From the NCBI RefSeq assembly GCF_003722315.1, contig NZ_CP033580.1:2747501-2811500 (forward strand): 64,000 nt of DNA, in the 5' to 3' direction. Below, one piece after another: positions 1 to 10,148 of this stretch. The translations under genes and the position numbers were made by a program. This DNA comes from Thermoanaerobacter ethanolicus JW 200 (GTDB lineage Bacteria; Bacillota; Thermoanaerobacteria; Thermoanaerobacterales; Thermoanaerobacteraceae). The notes beneath the pieces are model-generated. The model did no database searches, was not told the DNA's origin, and saw nothing but the letters and a program-made list of their open reading frames with translations. Position 1 is the stretch's first letter. The number at the start of each line of letters is the position of its first letter.

Positions 1-120
1 CCCTGTTACCTTTTTTATTGCTTTTTGCAATACCTCCTGAACTGTCACTGCATTCTTTTGGTATTGCCAACCGTGATAATTGGTCCCGTCATATTCTACT
101 ACAATCATTACGTTTCTCAT
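1..120 (-). CDS. truA: tRNA pseudouridine synthase A, N-terminal part (cut by window edge)
   Basis: The first 40 codons read [20 protein letters not shown] and onward. This is the TruA opening, including the YDGT-x-(Y/F)-x-GWQ block that starts the catalytic fold. TruA converts uridines 38-40 of the tRNA anticodon arm to pseudouridine in the cytoplasm. The ATG lies 2 bases beyond the ecfT stop codon, so it is the last visible member of the ecfA1-ecfA2-ecfT-truA cluster, the same order as in Bacillus. The catalytic Asp and the rest of the protein lie outside the window. Confidence 0.9.
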   Translation of the reverse strand, partial: MRNVMIVVEYDGTNYHGWQYQKNAVTVQEVLQKAIKKVTG

Positions 121-122
121 TT

Positions 123-929
123 TTACCACGTCCAAACTCTATTCCATACAATTAGCAATACCATTATCAAGGTCACAGCTAAAGCTTGATAATCTCTCGG
201 TTGGATTTTAAGCTGTTTCATTCGCGTTCTATTTTGCCCGCCTCTATAACACCGAGATTCCATGGCAACTGCTAATTCGTCAGCTCTTCTAAAAGCACTA
301 ATAAATAGAGGTACTAAAAGAGGCACTAGTCCTTTTGCCCTTTTTACTATATTGCCACTTTCAAAATCGGCTCCTCTTGCCATTTGAGCTTTCATGATTT
401 TTTCTGCTTCTTCTATTAATGTAGGTATAAATCTTAAAGCAATTGTCATCATCATTGCTAATTCATGAGCCGGTATCCCTATCCGACTAAAGGGTTTTAA
501 AATATGCTCTATTCCATCTGTCAAAGAGATAGGAGAAGTAGTTAAAGTAAGTAGTGAAGTACCGATAATCAAAAATATGAGTCTTAACCCCATAAATACA
601 GCTAATCGCAACCCACTAGTAGTAATTTTCAAGGGTCCTAAAGTATACAATATCGTTCCCCCAGGGGTAAAAAACATATTTAAACTCACCGTCAGTAAAA
701 GAATTATAATAACTGGTCTTAATCCTTTTAAAATATAGCTAAAAGGAATTTTTGAAATTGCTATTACCAAATAAAGGTAAAGAACCGCAAAAAGGTAACC
801 TGAAAGTTTATTTATAAAGAATATGGCCACTATAAATATAAAAGTGATAATTATTTTGATTCTCGGATCCAACTTATGAACTACCGAATCACCAGGGATA
901 TATTGCCCAATAGTTATATTTCTAAACAT
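123..929 (-). CDS. ecfT: ECF transporter transmembrane subunit EcfT
   Basis: This 268-residue membrane protein is the T component of a group II energy-coupling-factor importer. It couples the two EcfA ATPases to interchangeable vitamin- or metal-binding S subunits. Several hydrophobic segments lie between about residues 25 and 125 and there is one at the C-terminus. The cytoplasmic coupling helices carry the family Ala-Arg-Gly-type motifs, visible as ARGAD (about residue 185) and SRCYRG (about 226). The ATG has an AGGGGG Shine-Dalgarno 7 bases upstream. It overlaps the end of ecfA2 by 8 bases, implying translational coupling. The substrate cannot be told, because no S subunit is nearby. Confidence 0.93.
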   Translation of the reverse strand: MFRNITIGQYIPGDSVVHKLDPRIKIIITFIFIVAIFFINKLSGYLFAVLYLYLVIAISKIPFSYILKGLRPVIIILLLTVSLNMFFTPGGTILYTLGPLKITTSGLRLAVFMGLRLIFLIIGTSLLTLTTSPISLTDGIEHILKPFSRIGIPAHELAMMMTIALRFIPTLIEEAEKIMKAQMARGADFESGNIVKRAKGLVPLLVPLFISAFRRADELAVAMESRCYRGGQNRTRMKQLKIQPRDYQALAVTLIMVLLIVWNRVWTW

Positions 930-1782
930 TTTTAGTCCCCCTGAGATAACGAATTATATATTCCTTTGCTTCTTCAATTGTTAATATATCTTCTGGAATT
1001 GCTACGCCTTTTTTTTGTAATTCTCTTGCGAGAGAAGTTATTTGTGGTACCCCTAATCCCATCTTTTCTAATTTTTCAGCTTCTCTAAATACTTCCCTTG
1101 GAGTCCCAATAATTTCTATTCTTCCTTTGTTCATCACAATTATTTTATCTGCAAATCTAGCTATATCTTCCATGCTATGGGATACCAAAATTGTTATCAT
1201 CTTATATTTATCATGAATTTCTTTAATTTTGTTTAAAATCTCTTCCTTCCCCTTTGGATCAAGGCCTGCAGTAGGTTCATCTAATATCAAAATTTTAGGC
1301 TTCATCGCCAATATTCCTGCTATCGCAATCCTACGTTTTTGGCCACCTGATACTTCAAAAGGGGATTTATCTGCTAATTCTCTACTGATTCCAACAATAT
1401 CCATTGCTTCATATACTCTTTTTTCAATTTCTTCTTCGCTAAGTCCCAAATTAGTAGGACCAAAGGCTATATCTTTAAAAATGGTTTCTTCAAAAAGTTG
1501 ATATTCAGGATATTGAAAAACTAATCCTACTTCTTTTCGTACATCTTTCAAACTGACTTTTTTGTCTGTTATATCTACTCCATTTATATATATTTTCCCT
1601 GAAGTGGGTTTTAAAAGCCCATTTAAATGTTGTATTAACGTAGATTTACCCGACCCTGTGTGCCCGATGATTCCCACGAACTCTTCATCCTGTATTTCAA
1701 AAGTAACATTATTTAAAGCAACAGTAGCATATGGCGTCCCTTCATTATACACAAAGCTTAAATTTTCTACTTTTATCGGCAT
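922..1782 (-). CDS. ecfA2: ECF transporter ATP-binding subunit EcfA2
   Basis: This 286-residue ABC ATPase is one half of the EcfA1-EcfA2 heterodimer that powers ECF vitamin import. Visible motifs in order are Walker [10 protein letters not shown] (about 39-47), the Q-loop in VFQYPEYQ, signature SGGQKRR (about 145), Walker [14 protein letters not shown] (about 162-174) and the H-loop VSHSMED. Start ATG follows GGTGG by 7 bases. The gene overlaps ecfA1 by 10 bases upstream and ecfT by 8 bases downstream, so the three are one translationally coupled unit. Assignment as A2 rather than A1 rests on position. Confidence 0.93.
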   Translation of the reverse strand: MPIKVENLSFVYNEGTPYATVALNNVTFEIQDEEFVGIIGHTGSGKSTLIQHLNGLLKPTSGKIYINGVDITDKKVSLKDVRKEVGLVFQYPEYQLFEETIFKDIAFGPTNLGLSEEEIEKRVYEAMDIVGISRELADKSPFEVSGGQKRRIAIAGILAMKPKILILDEPTAGLDPKGKEEILNKIKEIHDKYKMITILVSHSMEDIARFADKIIVMNKGRIEIIGTPREVFREAEKLEKMGLGVPQITSLARELQKKGVAIPEDILTIEEAKEYIIRYLRGTKNV

Positions 1783-2606
1783 AAAAATTCCACCATTTCT
1801 TCTACTGTTAAAATATCTAAAGGGACGTCAAAGCCTTCTCTCTTCAATTGGTATGCCAACTCTGTAACTTGGGGCACACTAAGGCCAATCTTTTTTAAAA
1901 GAGCAACTTCTTTAAATACTTCTTTAGGAGTACCATCTAACACTACTTTTCCATTATCCATTACAATAACTCTATCTGCATCTACTACTTCTTCCATAAA
2001 ATGTGTTATGAGTATTACAGTAATCCCATCTTCTTTGTTGAGCTTTTTTATGGTAGAAATGACTTCCCTTCTTCCTATTGGGTCAAGCATTGCCGTTGGC
2101 TCATCTAAAATTATGCACTCTGGCTTCATTGCAATTATCCCAGCAATGGCAACTCTTTGCTTTTGTCCACCTGAGAGCATGTGAGGAGGATAATCTTTGT
2201 ATTCCCACATACCTACCGCTTTAAGGGCGTATTCAACTCTTTCTCTTATTTCATCAGGTGGAATACCTAAATTTTCTGGGCCAAAAGCTACATCCTCTTC
2301 AACAATAGTAGCAACTATTTGATTATCTGGATTTTGAAAAACAAGCCCAGCAGTCTGTCTTATATCCCACAAATGATTTGTATCTTTGGTGTCCATTCCT
2401 TTTACATGTACTTTTCCCTCTGTCGGCAATAAAAGTGCATTAAAGTGTTTAGCAAGTGTTGATTTACCTGACCCATTATGACCAATTATCCCTATAAACT
2501 GCCCTTTTTCAAACTGTAAATTTATATCCTTTAAAACTAGGTGTCGAGTTTGTTCTTCGGCATGATATTCAAAAGATAAATTTTGTGTAGTTATTATGTG
2601 TTCCAT
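1773..2606 (-). CDS. ecfA1: ECF transporter ATP-binding subunit EcfA1
   Basis: ABC ATPase of 277 residues from the chosen ATG ([12 protein letters not shown]), which has AAGG 8 bases upstream. An in-frame GTG three codons earlier overlaps that Shine-Dalgarno and is less likely. Walker [10 protein letters not shown], signature LSGGQKQR, Walker [14 protein letters not shown] and H-loop ITHFMEE are all intact. It pairs with EcfA2 to hydrolyse ATP for the ECF importer. It is the first gene after the rplQ terminator-like hairpin, in the conserved rplQ-ecfA1-ecfA2-ecfT-truA order. Confidence 0.92.
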   Translation of the reverse strand: MEHIITTQNLSFEYHAEEQTRHLVLKDINLQFEKGQFIGIIGHNGSGKSTLAKHFNALLLPTEGKVHVKGMDTKDTNHLWDIRQTAGLVFQNPDNQIVATIVEEDVAFGPENLGIPPDEIRERVEYALKAVGMWEYKDYPPHMLSGGQKQRVAIAGIIAMKPECIILDEPTAMLDPIGRREVISTIKKLNKEDGITVILITHFMEEVVDADRVIVMDNGKVVLDGTPKEVFKEVALLKKIGLSVPQVTELAYQLKREGFDVPLDILTVEEMVEFLCR

Positions 2607-2642
2607 TAAGGACACCTTCTTTTAAGTTAAACTCCTTTATGA

Positions 2643-2679
2643 AAAATAGGGATTAAGTTGCAGCACCAAACTTAACCCC
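2643..2679 (-). terminator. Probable rho-independent terminator after rplQ
   Basis: On the minus strand GGGGTTAAGTT pairs with AACTTAATCCC (one G-T wobble) around a 9-base loop and is followed by TATTTTT. It closes the long ribosomal operon just after rplQ. Only about 36 bases separate it from ecfA1, so partial read-through may feed the ECF genes. Confidence 0.7.
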
Positions 2680-2688
2680 TTCGATTGT

Positions 2689-3033
2689 TTACACTAATTC
2701 AATAATTACTAATGGTGCGCCATCTCCTCTGCGAGGCCCAAGCTTTAAAATTCTCGTGTAACCACCTTGTCTGTCTTTGTATTTTGGTGCTATTTCGTCA
2801 AATAACTTCTTTACTACACTTTCATCTAAGATATAGGCTAAAGCCTGCCTTCTTGCGTGTAAATCGCCTCTTTTACCGAGAGTAATCATTTTTTCAGAAA
2901 TGCTGCGAACCTCTTTTGCTCGTGCCTCTGTTGTAGTTATTCTACCATATTTCAAAAAGTCTGTGACTAAATTTCTAAGCATAGCCCTCCTCTGGTCAGA
3001 AGGACGGCCTAATTTTCTGTAACCCACCTTCAA
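2689..3033 (-). CDS. rplQ: 50S ribosomal protein L17
   Basis: This 114-residue protein is the usual bacterial L17 length, opening [20 protein letters not shown], the conserved RNA-binding N-terminus. L17 binds 23S rRNA near the exit tunnel. It lies 7 bases after rpoA, as in other Firmicutes, and is the last gene of the S10-spc-alpha run before a terminator-like hairpin. Confidence 0.97.
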   Translation of the reverse strand: MKVGYRKLGRPSDQRRAMLRNLVTDFLKYGRITTTEARAKEVRSISEKMITLGKRGDLHARRQALAYILDESVVKKLFDEIAPKYKDRQGGYTRILKLGPRRGDGAPLVIIELV

Positions 3034-3040
3034 CCCTCCT

Positions 3041-3988
3041 TTATTCGTCTGCCTTTTTTAAGCTAAGTCCTAATGCCTCGAGTTTTTGTTTAACCTCTTC
3101 TAAAGATTTTTTACCCAAATTTCTGACCTTCATCATCTCTTCTTCTGTCTTTTGAGTGAGCTCTTGTACTGTATTTATTCCAGCTCTCTTTAAACAATTA
3201 TAGGACCTAACAGACAAGTCTAATTCTTCAATTGTCATATCAAGAGGTTTCTCGACTTTTTTCTCAGGTTTGTCCACAAAAATATCTGAACTTTTGTATT
3301 CGCCAGTAAAAGATATAAACTTTTGGAAGTACTTAATCAACATATCAGAAGCCATACTAATAGCTTCTTTTGGCGTTATAGTTCCATTTGTCCATACTTC
3401 CAAAGTAAGTTTATCATAGTCTGTAACATGGCCTACACGAGTATTTTCTACATTGTAGCTTACCCTTTTTACTGGTGTAAAAATAGAATCAACTGGAATA
3501 ACGCCTATCGGTTGGTTAGGCTCTTTGTTTTTATCTGAAGGCACATAACCCTTTCCCTTGACAAACACAATCTCCATATGGAGTTTACCATCATCACTTA
3601 AAGTAGCTATATGATGGTCAGGGTTTAAAATTTCTATATCAGCACTGCCTTTTATATGACCTGCAGTAACTTCTCCTTTTCCTTCTACATCTATGCGCCC
3701 TACCACCGGTTCATCTGAATGCAATTTAACTGCCACTTCTTTAAGGTTAAGTATAATTTCTACTACATCCTCTTTAACTCCTGGTAGGGTTGAAAATTCA
3801 TGCAATACTCCATCTATTTTGACAGATTTAGGAGCAGCACCAGGAAGAGAGGACAAAAGTACTCTTCTTAAGGAATTCCCAAGAGTTATGCCATATCCTC
3901 TTTCTAAAGGCTCCACTACAAATTTCCCATACGTCCCATCTTCCGACTGCTCAACAATCTCTATTTTTGGTTCAATCATTTCAAACAC
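3041..3988 (-). CDS. rpoA: DNA-directed RNA polymerase subunit alpha
   Basis: 315 residues. The N-terminal domain (about 1-230) holds the conserved [14 protein letters not shown] and [10 protein letters not shown] blocks used for dimerisation and for nucleating beta/beta-prime assembly. A short acidic linker follows, then the C-terminal helix-hairpin-helix domain (about 245-310, [13 protein letters not shown]) that contacts UP elements and activators. Start is GTG with GGAGG 7 bases upstream; an in-frame ATG three codons later is an alternative. It sits between rpsD and rplQ in the alpha operon. Confidence 0.98.
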   Translation of the reverse strand: MFEMIEPKIEIVEQSEDGTYGKFVVEPLERGYGITLGNSLRRVLLSSLPGAAPKSVKIDGVLHEFSTLPGVKEDVVEIILNLKEVAVKLHSDEPVVGRIDVEGKGEVTAGHIKGSADIEILNPDHHIATLSDDGKLHMEIVFVKGKGYVPSDKNKEPNQPIGVIPVDSIFTPVKRVSYNVENTRVGHVTDYDKLTLEVWTNGTITPKEAISMASDMLIKYFQKFISFTGEYKSSDIFVDKPEKKVEKPLDMTIEELDLSVRSYNCLKRAGINTVQELTQKTEEEMMKVRNLGKKSLEEVKQKLEALGLSLKKADE

Positions 3989-4035
3989 TGTGAACCCTCC
4001 TTTTAACTGTTTTATGAGGGTAACCGATTATATCA

Positions 4036-4656
4036 TTACTTAGAATACAACTCAACAATCAAGTGCTCTTGGATAGGCAGATCTATGTGTTCTCTTCTTG
4101 GCAATGAAACTACTCTACCTTCAAAAGCATCTTTATTGAGTTCTAACCAATCAGGTACATTTCTTGATACTTCTAAATTATTCTTTATTAATTCCATTGA
4201 ACGGCTCTTTTCCCTCACAGATATTACATCTCCTGGCTTTACTAAGAAAGATGGTATATCAACTTTCTTACCATTTACTTCTATATGACCATGGCTTACC
4301 AATTGTCTCGCTTGTGGCCGAGATGCTGCAAAGCCCAACCTATACACTACATTATCAAGACGTCTTTCTAAAAGTTGTAACAAATTTTCTCCTGTGATTC
4401 CTTTCATTCTCTCTGCTTCTTCATAATATCTGACAAATTGTCTCTCTAAAACGCCATAGTACCTTTTGAGTTTTTGTTTTTCTCGTAGTTGCATGCCGTA
4501 GTTAGTGAGTTTTTTCTTTTCTTGTCCATGTTGTCCTGGTGCATATCCTCTTCTTGCAACAGGACATTTGTCTGTATAGCATTTATCTCCTTTTAAATAT
4601 AATTTCATGCCTTCTCTTCTGCACAATCTGCAAGTTGGTCCTATATATCTTCCCAT
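4036..4656 (-). CDS. rpsD: 30S ribosomal protein S4
   Basis: This 206-residue protein includes an S4 RNA-binding domain (about 96-160, the [13 protein letters not shown] block). The N-terminus keeps the zinc-type cysteines: CRLC near residue 9 and two further Cys near residues 27 and 31. S4 nucleates 30S assembly on the 5' domain of 16S rRNA. In many bacteria it also represses its own operon; no such leader is evident here. It is located between rpsK and rpoA. Confidence 0.98.
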   Translation of the reverse strand: MGRYIGPTCRLCRREGMKLYLKGDKCYTDKCPVARRGYAPGQHGQEKKKLTNYGMQLREKQKLKRYYGVLERQFVRYYEEAERMKGITGENLLQLLERRLDNVVYRLGFAASRPQARQLVSHGHIEVNGKKVDIPSFLVKPGDVISVREKSRSMELIKNNLEVSRNVPDWLELNKDAFEGRVVSLPRREHIDLPIQEHLIVELYSK

Positions 4657-4668
4657 AATCGCACCTCC

Positions 4669-5061
4669 TTATACTCTTCTCCTCTTAGGTGGTCTGCAGC
4701 CATTGTGAGGAATCGGAGTCACATCTTTTATAAGACTCACTTCAAGGCCAGCAGCCTGTAAAGCCCTTATTGCTGCTTCTCTACCTGCACCAGGTCCTTT
4801 AACATAAACATCAACTGTTTTCATTCCATGATCCATTGCTGCCTTAGCTGCTGATTCTGCCGCCATTTGTGCTGCAAAGGGAGTTGATTTTCTTGAGCCT
4901 TTAAAGCCTATTGTACCAGCACTTGCCCAAGAAATTGTATTTCCAGCAGGATCCGTTATAGTCACAATGGTATTGTTAAACGTAGAATGAATATGGGCAA
5001 TTCCTCTTTCTACGTGTTTTTTCTCGCGTTTTCTGCCAGCTCTTTTTACTCTTTTAGCCAT
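4669..5061 (-). CDS. rpsK: 30S ribosomal protein S11
   Basis: 130 residues, full length. The blocks [32 protein letters not shown] and the C-terminal [15 protein letters not shown] are diagnostic. S11 sits on the 30S platform beside S7 and helps shape the E site. Part of the infA-rpmJ-rpsM-rpsK-rpsD-rpoA-rplQ run with 12-18 base gaps. Confidence 0.98.
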   Translation of the reverse strand: MAKRVKRAGRKREKKHVERGIAHIHSTFNNTIVTITDPAGNTISWASAGTIGFKGSRKSTPFAAQMAAESAAKAAMDHGMKTVDVYVKGPGAGREAAIRALQAAGLEVSLIKDVTPIPHNGCRPPKRRRV

Positions 5062-5079
5062 TATTTCCCCTCCTTATTC

Positions 5080-5448
5080 TTACTTCTTCTTCTTAGCAAC
5101 AGTTTTCCTTGGACCCTTTCTCGTTCTAGCATTAGTCCTTGTTCTTTGTCCTCTTACGGGTAGTCCTCTTTTATGCCTTATTCCTCTGTAGCATCCTATA
5201 TCCATTAACCTTTTGATGTTCATAGCAACTTCTTTTCTTAAGTCGCCTTCAACTTTGTATTCTTTATCAATTATCTCTCTCAATCTAGAAACTTCTTCTT
5301 CTGTTAAATCCTTGACCCTTGTGTCTGGATTTACACCTGCTTTAGCAAGTATCTCATTTGAACGAGAACGGCCAATACCATATATATATGTCAAAGCTAT
5401 TTCCACTCGTTTATCTCTTGGCAAGTCAACGCCTGCAATTCTCGCCAT
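5080..5448 (-). CDS. rpsM: 30S ribosomal protein S13
   Basis: 122 residues from the ATG of [14 protein letters not shown], which has GGAGG 7 bases upstream; a GTG two codons earlier overlaps that site and is rejected. S13 contacts helix 30 and the intersubunit bridge at the head of 30S. The basic tail [20 protein letters not shown] is present. Confidence 0.97.
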   Translation of the reverse strand: MARIAGVDLPRDKRVEIALTYIYGIGRSRSNEILAKAGVNPDTRVKDLTEEEVSRLREIIDKEYKVEGDLRKEVAMNIKRLMDIGCYRGIRHKRGLPVRGQRTRTNARTRKGPRKTVAKKKK

Positions 5449-5459
5449 TTTCACACCTC

Positions 5460-5585
<126 letters not shown>

Positions 5586-5588
5586 TTA

Positions 5589-5807
5589 TCACTTTCCACG
5601 CCATACTATTCTTCCACGACTCAAGTCATAAGGAGACAATTCTACTGTCACCCTGTCTCCTGGAAGTATTCGTATAAAATTCATTCTCAGTTTTCCGGAT
5701 ACATGGGCTAATACTTTATGCCCATTATCTAATTGTACTTGAAACATAGCATTTGGTAAAGCCTCTATCACTGTGCCCTCAACTTCAATAACATCATCTT
5801 TTGCCAA
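5589..5807 (-). CDS. infA: Translation initiation factor IF-1
   Basis: 72 residues, an S1/OB-fold protein opening [20 protein letters not shown] and ending [12 protein letters not shown], the family standard. IF-1 occupies the 30S A site during initiation and helps IF-2 and IF-3. It is 15 bases from rpmJ. Confidence 0.98.
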   Translation of the reverse strand: MAKDDVIEVEGTVIEALPNAMFQVQLDNGHKVLAHVSGKLRMNFIRILPGDRVTVELSPYDLSRGRIVWRGK

Positions 5808-5831
5808 GGATATCCATTCCTCCTTATTGAC

Positions 5832-6098
5832 TTAGGATTTATAAGGTTCTAAAAATTTTCTGATTTCTTCATTAGTTAATTTATCGCCCTTTTGAATTTT
5901 TTCTTTAATCTGCCAAATCACGTCATTATATCTTTGAAGGTGTTTAAACTTTTTTTTCTTAGGTTTTTCTATCTTTCGAAGGTCCCCATCAGCTACAAGA
6001 ACGTGTTGGTCATCAAACTTTCCTACAACTACAAAAACTCTGCCTTTGTCGCGACCTGCTTTGCTCCTCACTACCTGACCAATTTGCAAGTCTTCCAT
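5832..6098 (-). CDS. KOW-domain RNA-binding protein, L14e-like
   Basis: 88 residues from ATG of MEDLQIGQVVRS. The N-terminal half is a KOW-type SH3 barrel (VVRSKAGRDKGRVFVVVG) like that of eukaryotic/archaeal L14e. The middle is lysine-rich (KKKKFKHLQRYN) and the C-terminus is helical. This family is common in clostridia between map and infA. It is presumably RNA- or ribosome-associated, but I know of no established function. GAGG lies 11 bases from the ATG, which is rather far; an in-frame GTG four codons earlier overlaps the GAGG. Confidence 0.8.
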   Translation of the reverse strand: MEDLQIGQVVRSKAGRDKGRVFVVVGKFDDQHVLVADGDLRKIEKPKKKKFKHLQRYNDVIWQIKEKIQKGDKLTNEEIRKFLEPYKS

Positions 6099-6113
6099 TA
6101 ATAAATTCACCTC

Positions 6114-6860
6114 TTATAAAATGGTCAGTATTTCTGGGTCCCCATCCGTAATAACAATAGTATTTTCGTAATGGGCTGATAAACTGCCATCAACAGTCAC
6201 TACTGTCCAATTATCTTCTAATGTCCTTACTGCATAATGTCCCGCATTTACCATCGGTTCTATAGCAAGGCACATACCTCTTTTTAATCTAGGCCCTCTT
6301 CCAGGAGGACCAAAATTAGGAATCTGTGGATCTTCATGCATTTTTATACCTATCCCATGTCCAACATATTCTCTTACTACTGAAAAGCCATGACTTTCTA
6401 CATAAGTTTGTATTGCGTGAGAAATATCAGATAACCTATTCCCTTCTCTCGCGTATTTTATACCCTCAAAAAAGCTATTTTTTGTGACCTCAATCAATTT
6501 TTGTGCTTCCTTCGATATATCTCCAACAGGAAAAGTTCTTGCTGCATCTGCATTATACCCTTTATAGGTAGCTCCAAGGTCTATACTTATAATATCGCCT
6601 TCTTTAAGTTTTCTTAAACTTGGTATCCCATGAACTACTTCTTCGTTTATTGAAGCGCAAATACTAGCAGGAAAACCGTATAAACCTTTGAAGGCAGGTT
6701 TACAGCCATTTTTTATTATAAAGTCTTCTGCAATTCTATTAAGCTCTAACGTCGTAACTCCTGGCTTAATTGCCCTTTCTAAAACCTCAAAGAGATTTGC
6801 TATTACCTTGCCAGCTGTTCTCATCAAATCAATCTCATTTTTAGACTTGATATATATCAT
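6114..6860 (-). CDS. map: Methionine aminopeptidase, type I
   Basis: 248 residues, removing the initiator Met from nascent proteins. The pita-bread fold shows the metal ligands in order: Asp in DLGATYKGYNADAART, His in VGHGIG, Glu in CLAIEPM and the C-terminal Glu in YENTIVIT. There is no N-terminal zinc finger, so it is the short type Ia form. The start ATG overlaps the adk stop as ATGA, indicating coupled translation of secY-adk-map. Confidence 0.97.
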   Translation of the reverse strand: MIYIKSKNEIDLMRTAGKVIANLFEVLERAIKPGVTTLELNRIAEDFIIKNGCKPAFKGLYGFPASICASINEEVVHGIPSLRKLKEGDIISIDLGATYKGYNADAARTFPVGDISKEAQKLIEVTKNSFFEGIKYAREGNRLSDISHAIQTYVESHGFSVVREYVGHGIGIKMHEDPQIPNFGPPGRGPRLKRGMCLAIEPMVNAGHYAVRTLEDNWTVVTVDGSLSAHYENTIVITDGDPEILTIL

Positions 6861-7510
6861 TTGCCTCTGTCTCCCAAAGCCTTTTTTATATCTTCAAATA
6901 CTTCTTCTACCGATTTATTTCCATCAATATTCACTAAAATGTTTTTCTTTGTATAATACTCAATCAAAGGCTTAGTTTGACTTTCATAAACTTCTAGTCT
7001 TTTCACAACTGATTCTAACTTATCGTCGGAACGCTGTATAAGTTTTGTGCTACATTTGTCACATACATTGTCAACTGCAGGAGGAGAAGTCTTTATGTGA
7101 TAAGTAGCACCACAATTAGGACATACTCTCCTGCCAGTAATCCTTTCTATCAAAGCATCTTCCTCAACTTCAATGTTTAGAACGCAATCAAGATAGGTTC
7201 CTTTTTGCTGCAAAAATCTATCCAATTCTTCCGCTTGTGTTACATTTCTTGGATATCCGTCTAACAAAAACCCTTTTTGGCAATCATCTTTTTCTAATCT
7301 ATCTTCCACTATTTTATTCGTAACCTCATCGGGGACCAATAAGCCTTTGTCCATGTATTCTTTTGCTAGTTTCCCTAAGTCAGTATTATCTCTTAAATTT
7401 TGTCTAAAAATATCTCCTGTCGAAATATGAGGAATGTCAAACTCCTTAGCAATTTTCACAGCTTGTGTCCCTTTGCCAGCACCTGGGGGTCCTAAAAGTA
7501 TTACTCTCAT
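6857..7510 (-). CDS. adk: Adenylate kinase, zinc-binding LID form
   Basis: 217 residues, catalysing AMP + ATP to 2 ADP. The P-loop GPPGAGKGTQ is at about 7-16, the AMP-site block HISTGDIFR follows, and LLDGYPRN is in the middle. The LID holds CPNC and CDKC pairs (about residues 130-156), a four-cysteine zinc site typical of Gram-positive and thermophilic adenylate kinases. It lies 13 bases after secY, the standard spc-operon neighbour. Confidence 0.98.
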   Translation of the reverse strand: MRVILLGPPGAGKGTQAVKIAKEFDIPHISTGDIFRQNLRDNTDLGKLAKEYMDKGLLVPDEVTNKIVEDRLEKDDCQKGFLLDGYPRNVTQAEELDRFLQQKGTYLDCVLNIEVEEDALIERITGRRVCPNCGATYHIKTSPPAVDNVCDKCSTKLIQRSDDKLESVVKRLEVYESQTKPLIEYYTKKNILVNIDGNKSVEEVFEDIKKALGDRGK

Positions 7511-7523
7511 AAATCCTCCCCCT

Positions 7524-8780
7524 TTATTTCAAAAATCCTTGATAGTTCCTCATGATAAGGTGTCCCTCAATTTGTTTCATAGTATCAAGTGCCACACCAA
7601 CTGCTATTAAAAGTGCTGTACCTCCAAAGTAAAGTTGTAACCCCGTTACATTCATTAAAATTACTGGCATTGTAGCAATAAATGCTAAGAATAATGCTCC
7701 TACAAAAGTAACTCTATTCAATACCCTTGTAAGATAGTCTGTAGTTGGTTTCCCTGGCCTTATTCCAGGAATAAATCCACCATATTTTTTTAAATTATCT
7801 GAGACATCTACTGGATTGAAGATTACTGCTGTATAGAAATAAGTAAATCCTATTATCAATAATATATCTAAAATATTGTATATTAGCCCACTTGTGCTAA
7901 GCCATTTTTGCACAAAGTTGTAAAATGACGACCGTGGGAAAAAGGTTGCTAATTGTTGCGGAAACTGTAATAGTGAAAGAGCGAATATAATAGGAATAAC
8001 CCCTGCCATGTTTATTCTTATAGGAATGTGAGTACTTTGGCCACCATAAACTTTTCTGCCAACAACCCTTTTGGCATATTGCACCGGAATTCTTCTTTGC
8101 CCTTCTGTTGCTAGAATTATCAATACTATCATTATAAGCTCCGCAACTACAAAAGCAATAGCACCAAAAATATTAGCAGTACCTGCTTGAATATATTCAC
8201 TTGTCAGATATATCATGTTAGGAATCCTAGAAATTATCCCCGCAAAAATTATTAATGAACTTCCGTTGCCTATTCCATTTTCAGTAATTTTTTCACCTAA
8301 CCACATCAGAAAAGCAGTACCTGCCGTCAAAGTTATAACAATGACCGTCAAGTTAAAAAATGTAGGATTGATAACTGCTCTCTTTAGCCCAATTGTCATT
8401 CCTATAGCTTGTATCAAGGCAAGTACAACTGTTAAATATCTGGTATACTGAGCAATTTTCTTTCTTCCCTCTTCCCCTTCTTTTGCCATTTGTTCAAGAG
8501 AGGGAATTGCTATTGTCAAAAGTTGCATTATAATTGAAGCGTTAATGTAAGGCACAATGCTCATGGCAAAAATCGTAAATTCTCGAAAAGCACCACCGGA
8601 TATTATGTCAAAAAATCCGAACAATTGCCCTTGACCAAGTATTTGAGCAATCAGCTTTGGGTCAACTCCTGGCACAGGAATATGGGACCCTAATCTAAAT
8701 ATCACTAGCATTCCTAAAGTATAAAGTATCCTTTTTCTTATATCATCAACCTTCCAAGCATTGACAAGGGTTTGAAACAC
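7524..8780 (-). CDS. secY: Preprotein translocase subunit SecY
   Basis: 418 residues with about ten hydrophobic membrane segments. It forms the protein-conducting channel of SecYEG. Recognisable blocks are FRLGSHIPVPGVDP near the N-terminus, the plug and pore region about 55-75, GIGNGSSLIIF near the middle and the cytosolic loop GIRPGKPTTDYL (about 340-350) that contacts SecA and the ribosome. Its SecE partner is encoded at 32974-33171. It begins 1 base after rplO. Confidence 0.98.
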   Translation of the reverse strand: MFQTLVNAWKVDDIRKRILYTLGMLVIFRLGSHIPVPGVDPKLIAQILGQGQLFGFFDIISGGAFREFTIFAMSIVPYINASIIMQLLTIAIPSLEQMAKEGEEGRKKIAQYTRYLTVVLALIQAIGMTIGLKRAVINPTFFNLTVIVITLTAGTAFLMWLGEKITENGIGNGSSLIIFAGIISRIPNMIYLTSEYIQAGTANIFGAIAFVVAELIMIVLIILATEGQRRIPVQYAKRVVGRKVYGGQSTHIPIRINMAGVIPIIFALSLLQFPQQLATFFPRSSFYNFVQKWLSTSGLIYNILDILLIIGFTYFYTAVIFNPVDVSDNLKKYGGFIPGIRPGKPTTDYLTRVLNRVTFVGALFLAFIATMPVILMNVTGLQLYFGGTALLIAVGVALDTMKQIEGHLIMRNYQGFLK

Positions 8781-8781
8781 T

Positions 8782-9225
8782 TTAAATCACCTCTGCCTTT
8801 CCCCCAACGGCTTGTATTTTTTCAATGGCACTTTGACTGAATTTATGAGCCTTAACAGTGAATTTTTTGCTTAAATCTCCGTCACCTAATATCTTAACCC
8901 CATCTTTTACATCTTTAATTATACCACTTTCTATTAAAACTTCAGGAGTAATTACCGCTCCATCCTCAAACCTTTCTTCTAAAGTTCCAACATTTACAAT
9001 TGCATATTCTTTTTTGAATATGTTAGTAAAACCTCTTTTTGGGAGTCTTCTTGTAAGTGGCATTTGGCCTCCTTCAAAACCCGGACGCACTCCACCGCCA
9101 CTTCTTGCTTTTTGCCCTTTTTGTCCTCTGCCTGAAGTTTTACCATGTCCAGAACCTATTCCTCTTCCTACTCTTTTTCTTTCACGTCTTGCTCCTTCAG
9201 CTGGTTTTAAATCGTGCAGTCTCAT
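8782..9225 (-). CDS. rplO: 50S ribosomal protein L15
   Basis: 147 residues with the glycine/arginine-rich N-terminal extension ([20 protein letters not shown]) that threads through 23S rRNA, and a globular C-terminal half. The usual upstream neighbour rpmD (L30) is missing: only 27 bases separate rplO from rpsE. Confidence 0.98.
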   Translation of the reverse strand: MRLHDLKPAEGARRERKRVGRGIGSGHGKTSGRGQKGQKARSGGGVRPGFEGGQMPLTRRLPKRGFTNIFKKEYAIVNVGTLEERFEDGAVITPEVLIESGIIKDVKDGVKILGDGDLSKKFTVKAHKFSQSAIEKIQAVGGKAEVI

Positions 9226-9252
9226 CTTTGCACCTCCTATATGCTTTTGTGT

Positions 9253-9756
9253 TTATTCAAACAGTTGGCTTACTGGAATTCCGCGTAATCTCGCTACTTC
9301 TTCTGCTGTTCTAAGTCCTTTTAACCCTTCAATTGTAGCATAAACCATATTAGTTGCATTAGAAGACCCAAGTGACTTAGTCAAAACGTCTTTTATGCCT
9401 GCAGACTCTAACACTGCGCGAACAGGTCCTCCTGCAATAACACCAGTACCTTCTCTGGCAGGTTTCAAGAGTACTTTTCCAGCGCCAAATTCCCCTATGA
9501 CTTCATGAGGAATAGTAGTTCCTACAATTGGAACTTTAATTAAGTGTTTTTTTGCATCCTCTATAGCTTTTCTAATTGCATCTGGAATTTCTGCAGCTTT
9601 ACCTCTTCCTACTCCTACATAGCCTTTATCGGCGTCTCCAACTACAACTGTGACGCTAAATCTAAAATTCTTACCGCCCTTCACAACTTTTGCAACACGA
9701 TTTATGCTTACGACTCTTTCTTTTAAATCTAACTTTGTCCAATCAACTCGAGCCAT
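9253..9756 (-). CDS. rpsE: 30S ribosomal protein S5
   Basis: 167 residues. The N-terminal double-stranded-RNA-binding-like domain ([20 protein letters not shown]) carries the site of classic spectinomycin and ram mutations. The C-terminal domain includes [21 protein letters not shown]5 shapes the mRNA entry channel and decoding accuracy. It is followed directly by rplO rather than rpmD. Confidence 0.98.
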   Translation of the reverse strand: MARVDWTKLDLKERVVSINRVAKVVKGGKNFRFSVTVVVGDADKGYVGVGRGKAAEIPDAIRKAIEDAKKHLIKVPIVGTTIPHEVIGEFGAGKVLLKPAREGTGVIAGGPVRAVLESAGIKDVLTKSLGSSNATNMVYATIEGLKGLRTAEEVARLRGIPVSQLFE

Positions 9757-9771
9757 TCATTTCCCTCCTTG

Positions 9772-10137
9772 TTAGAAATTTAATCCCGCTTGCCGTGCAG
9801 CATCAGCCAATTCTTTTACTACACCGTGATAAATATAGCCGCCCCTATCAAATACAACATCTTTTATGCCTTTTTCTAAAGCTCTCTTTGCAATCAGCTC
9901 TCCTACCAATTTAGCAGACTGCTTATTTGCTCCTTTTGCAATGCCTCTAAGTTCAGGATCTAACGTAGAAGCATGGACAAGAGTATGCCCTTTAGTATCA
10001 TCGATAATTTGCGCATAAATGTGTTTCAAACTTCTAAAAACATTAAGACGTGGTCTTTCTGGTGTTCCAAAAACTTTTTTTCTTACTCTTAAATGACGTC
10101 TTTTTCTTAATTCGTTCCTATTTGGTTTTGTAATCAT
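9772..10137 (-). CDS. rplR: 50S ribosomal protein L18
   Basis: 121 residues from the second ATG ([20 protein letters not shown]), which has AAGGGG 7 bases upstream; the ATG immediately before it is only 4 bases from that site. L18 binds 5S rRNA with L5 and anchors the central protuberance. The C-terminal block [20 protein letters not shown] is typical. Confidence 0.96.
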   Translation of the reverse strand: MITKPNRNELRKRRHLRVRKKVFGTPERPRLNVFRSLKHIYAQIIDDTKGHTLVHASTLDPELRGIAKGANKQSAKLVGELIAKRALEKGIKDVVFDRGGYIYHGVVKELADAARQAGLNF

Positions 10138-10148
10138 CATCTCACCCC

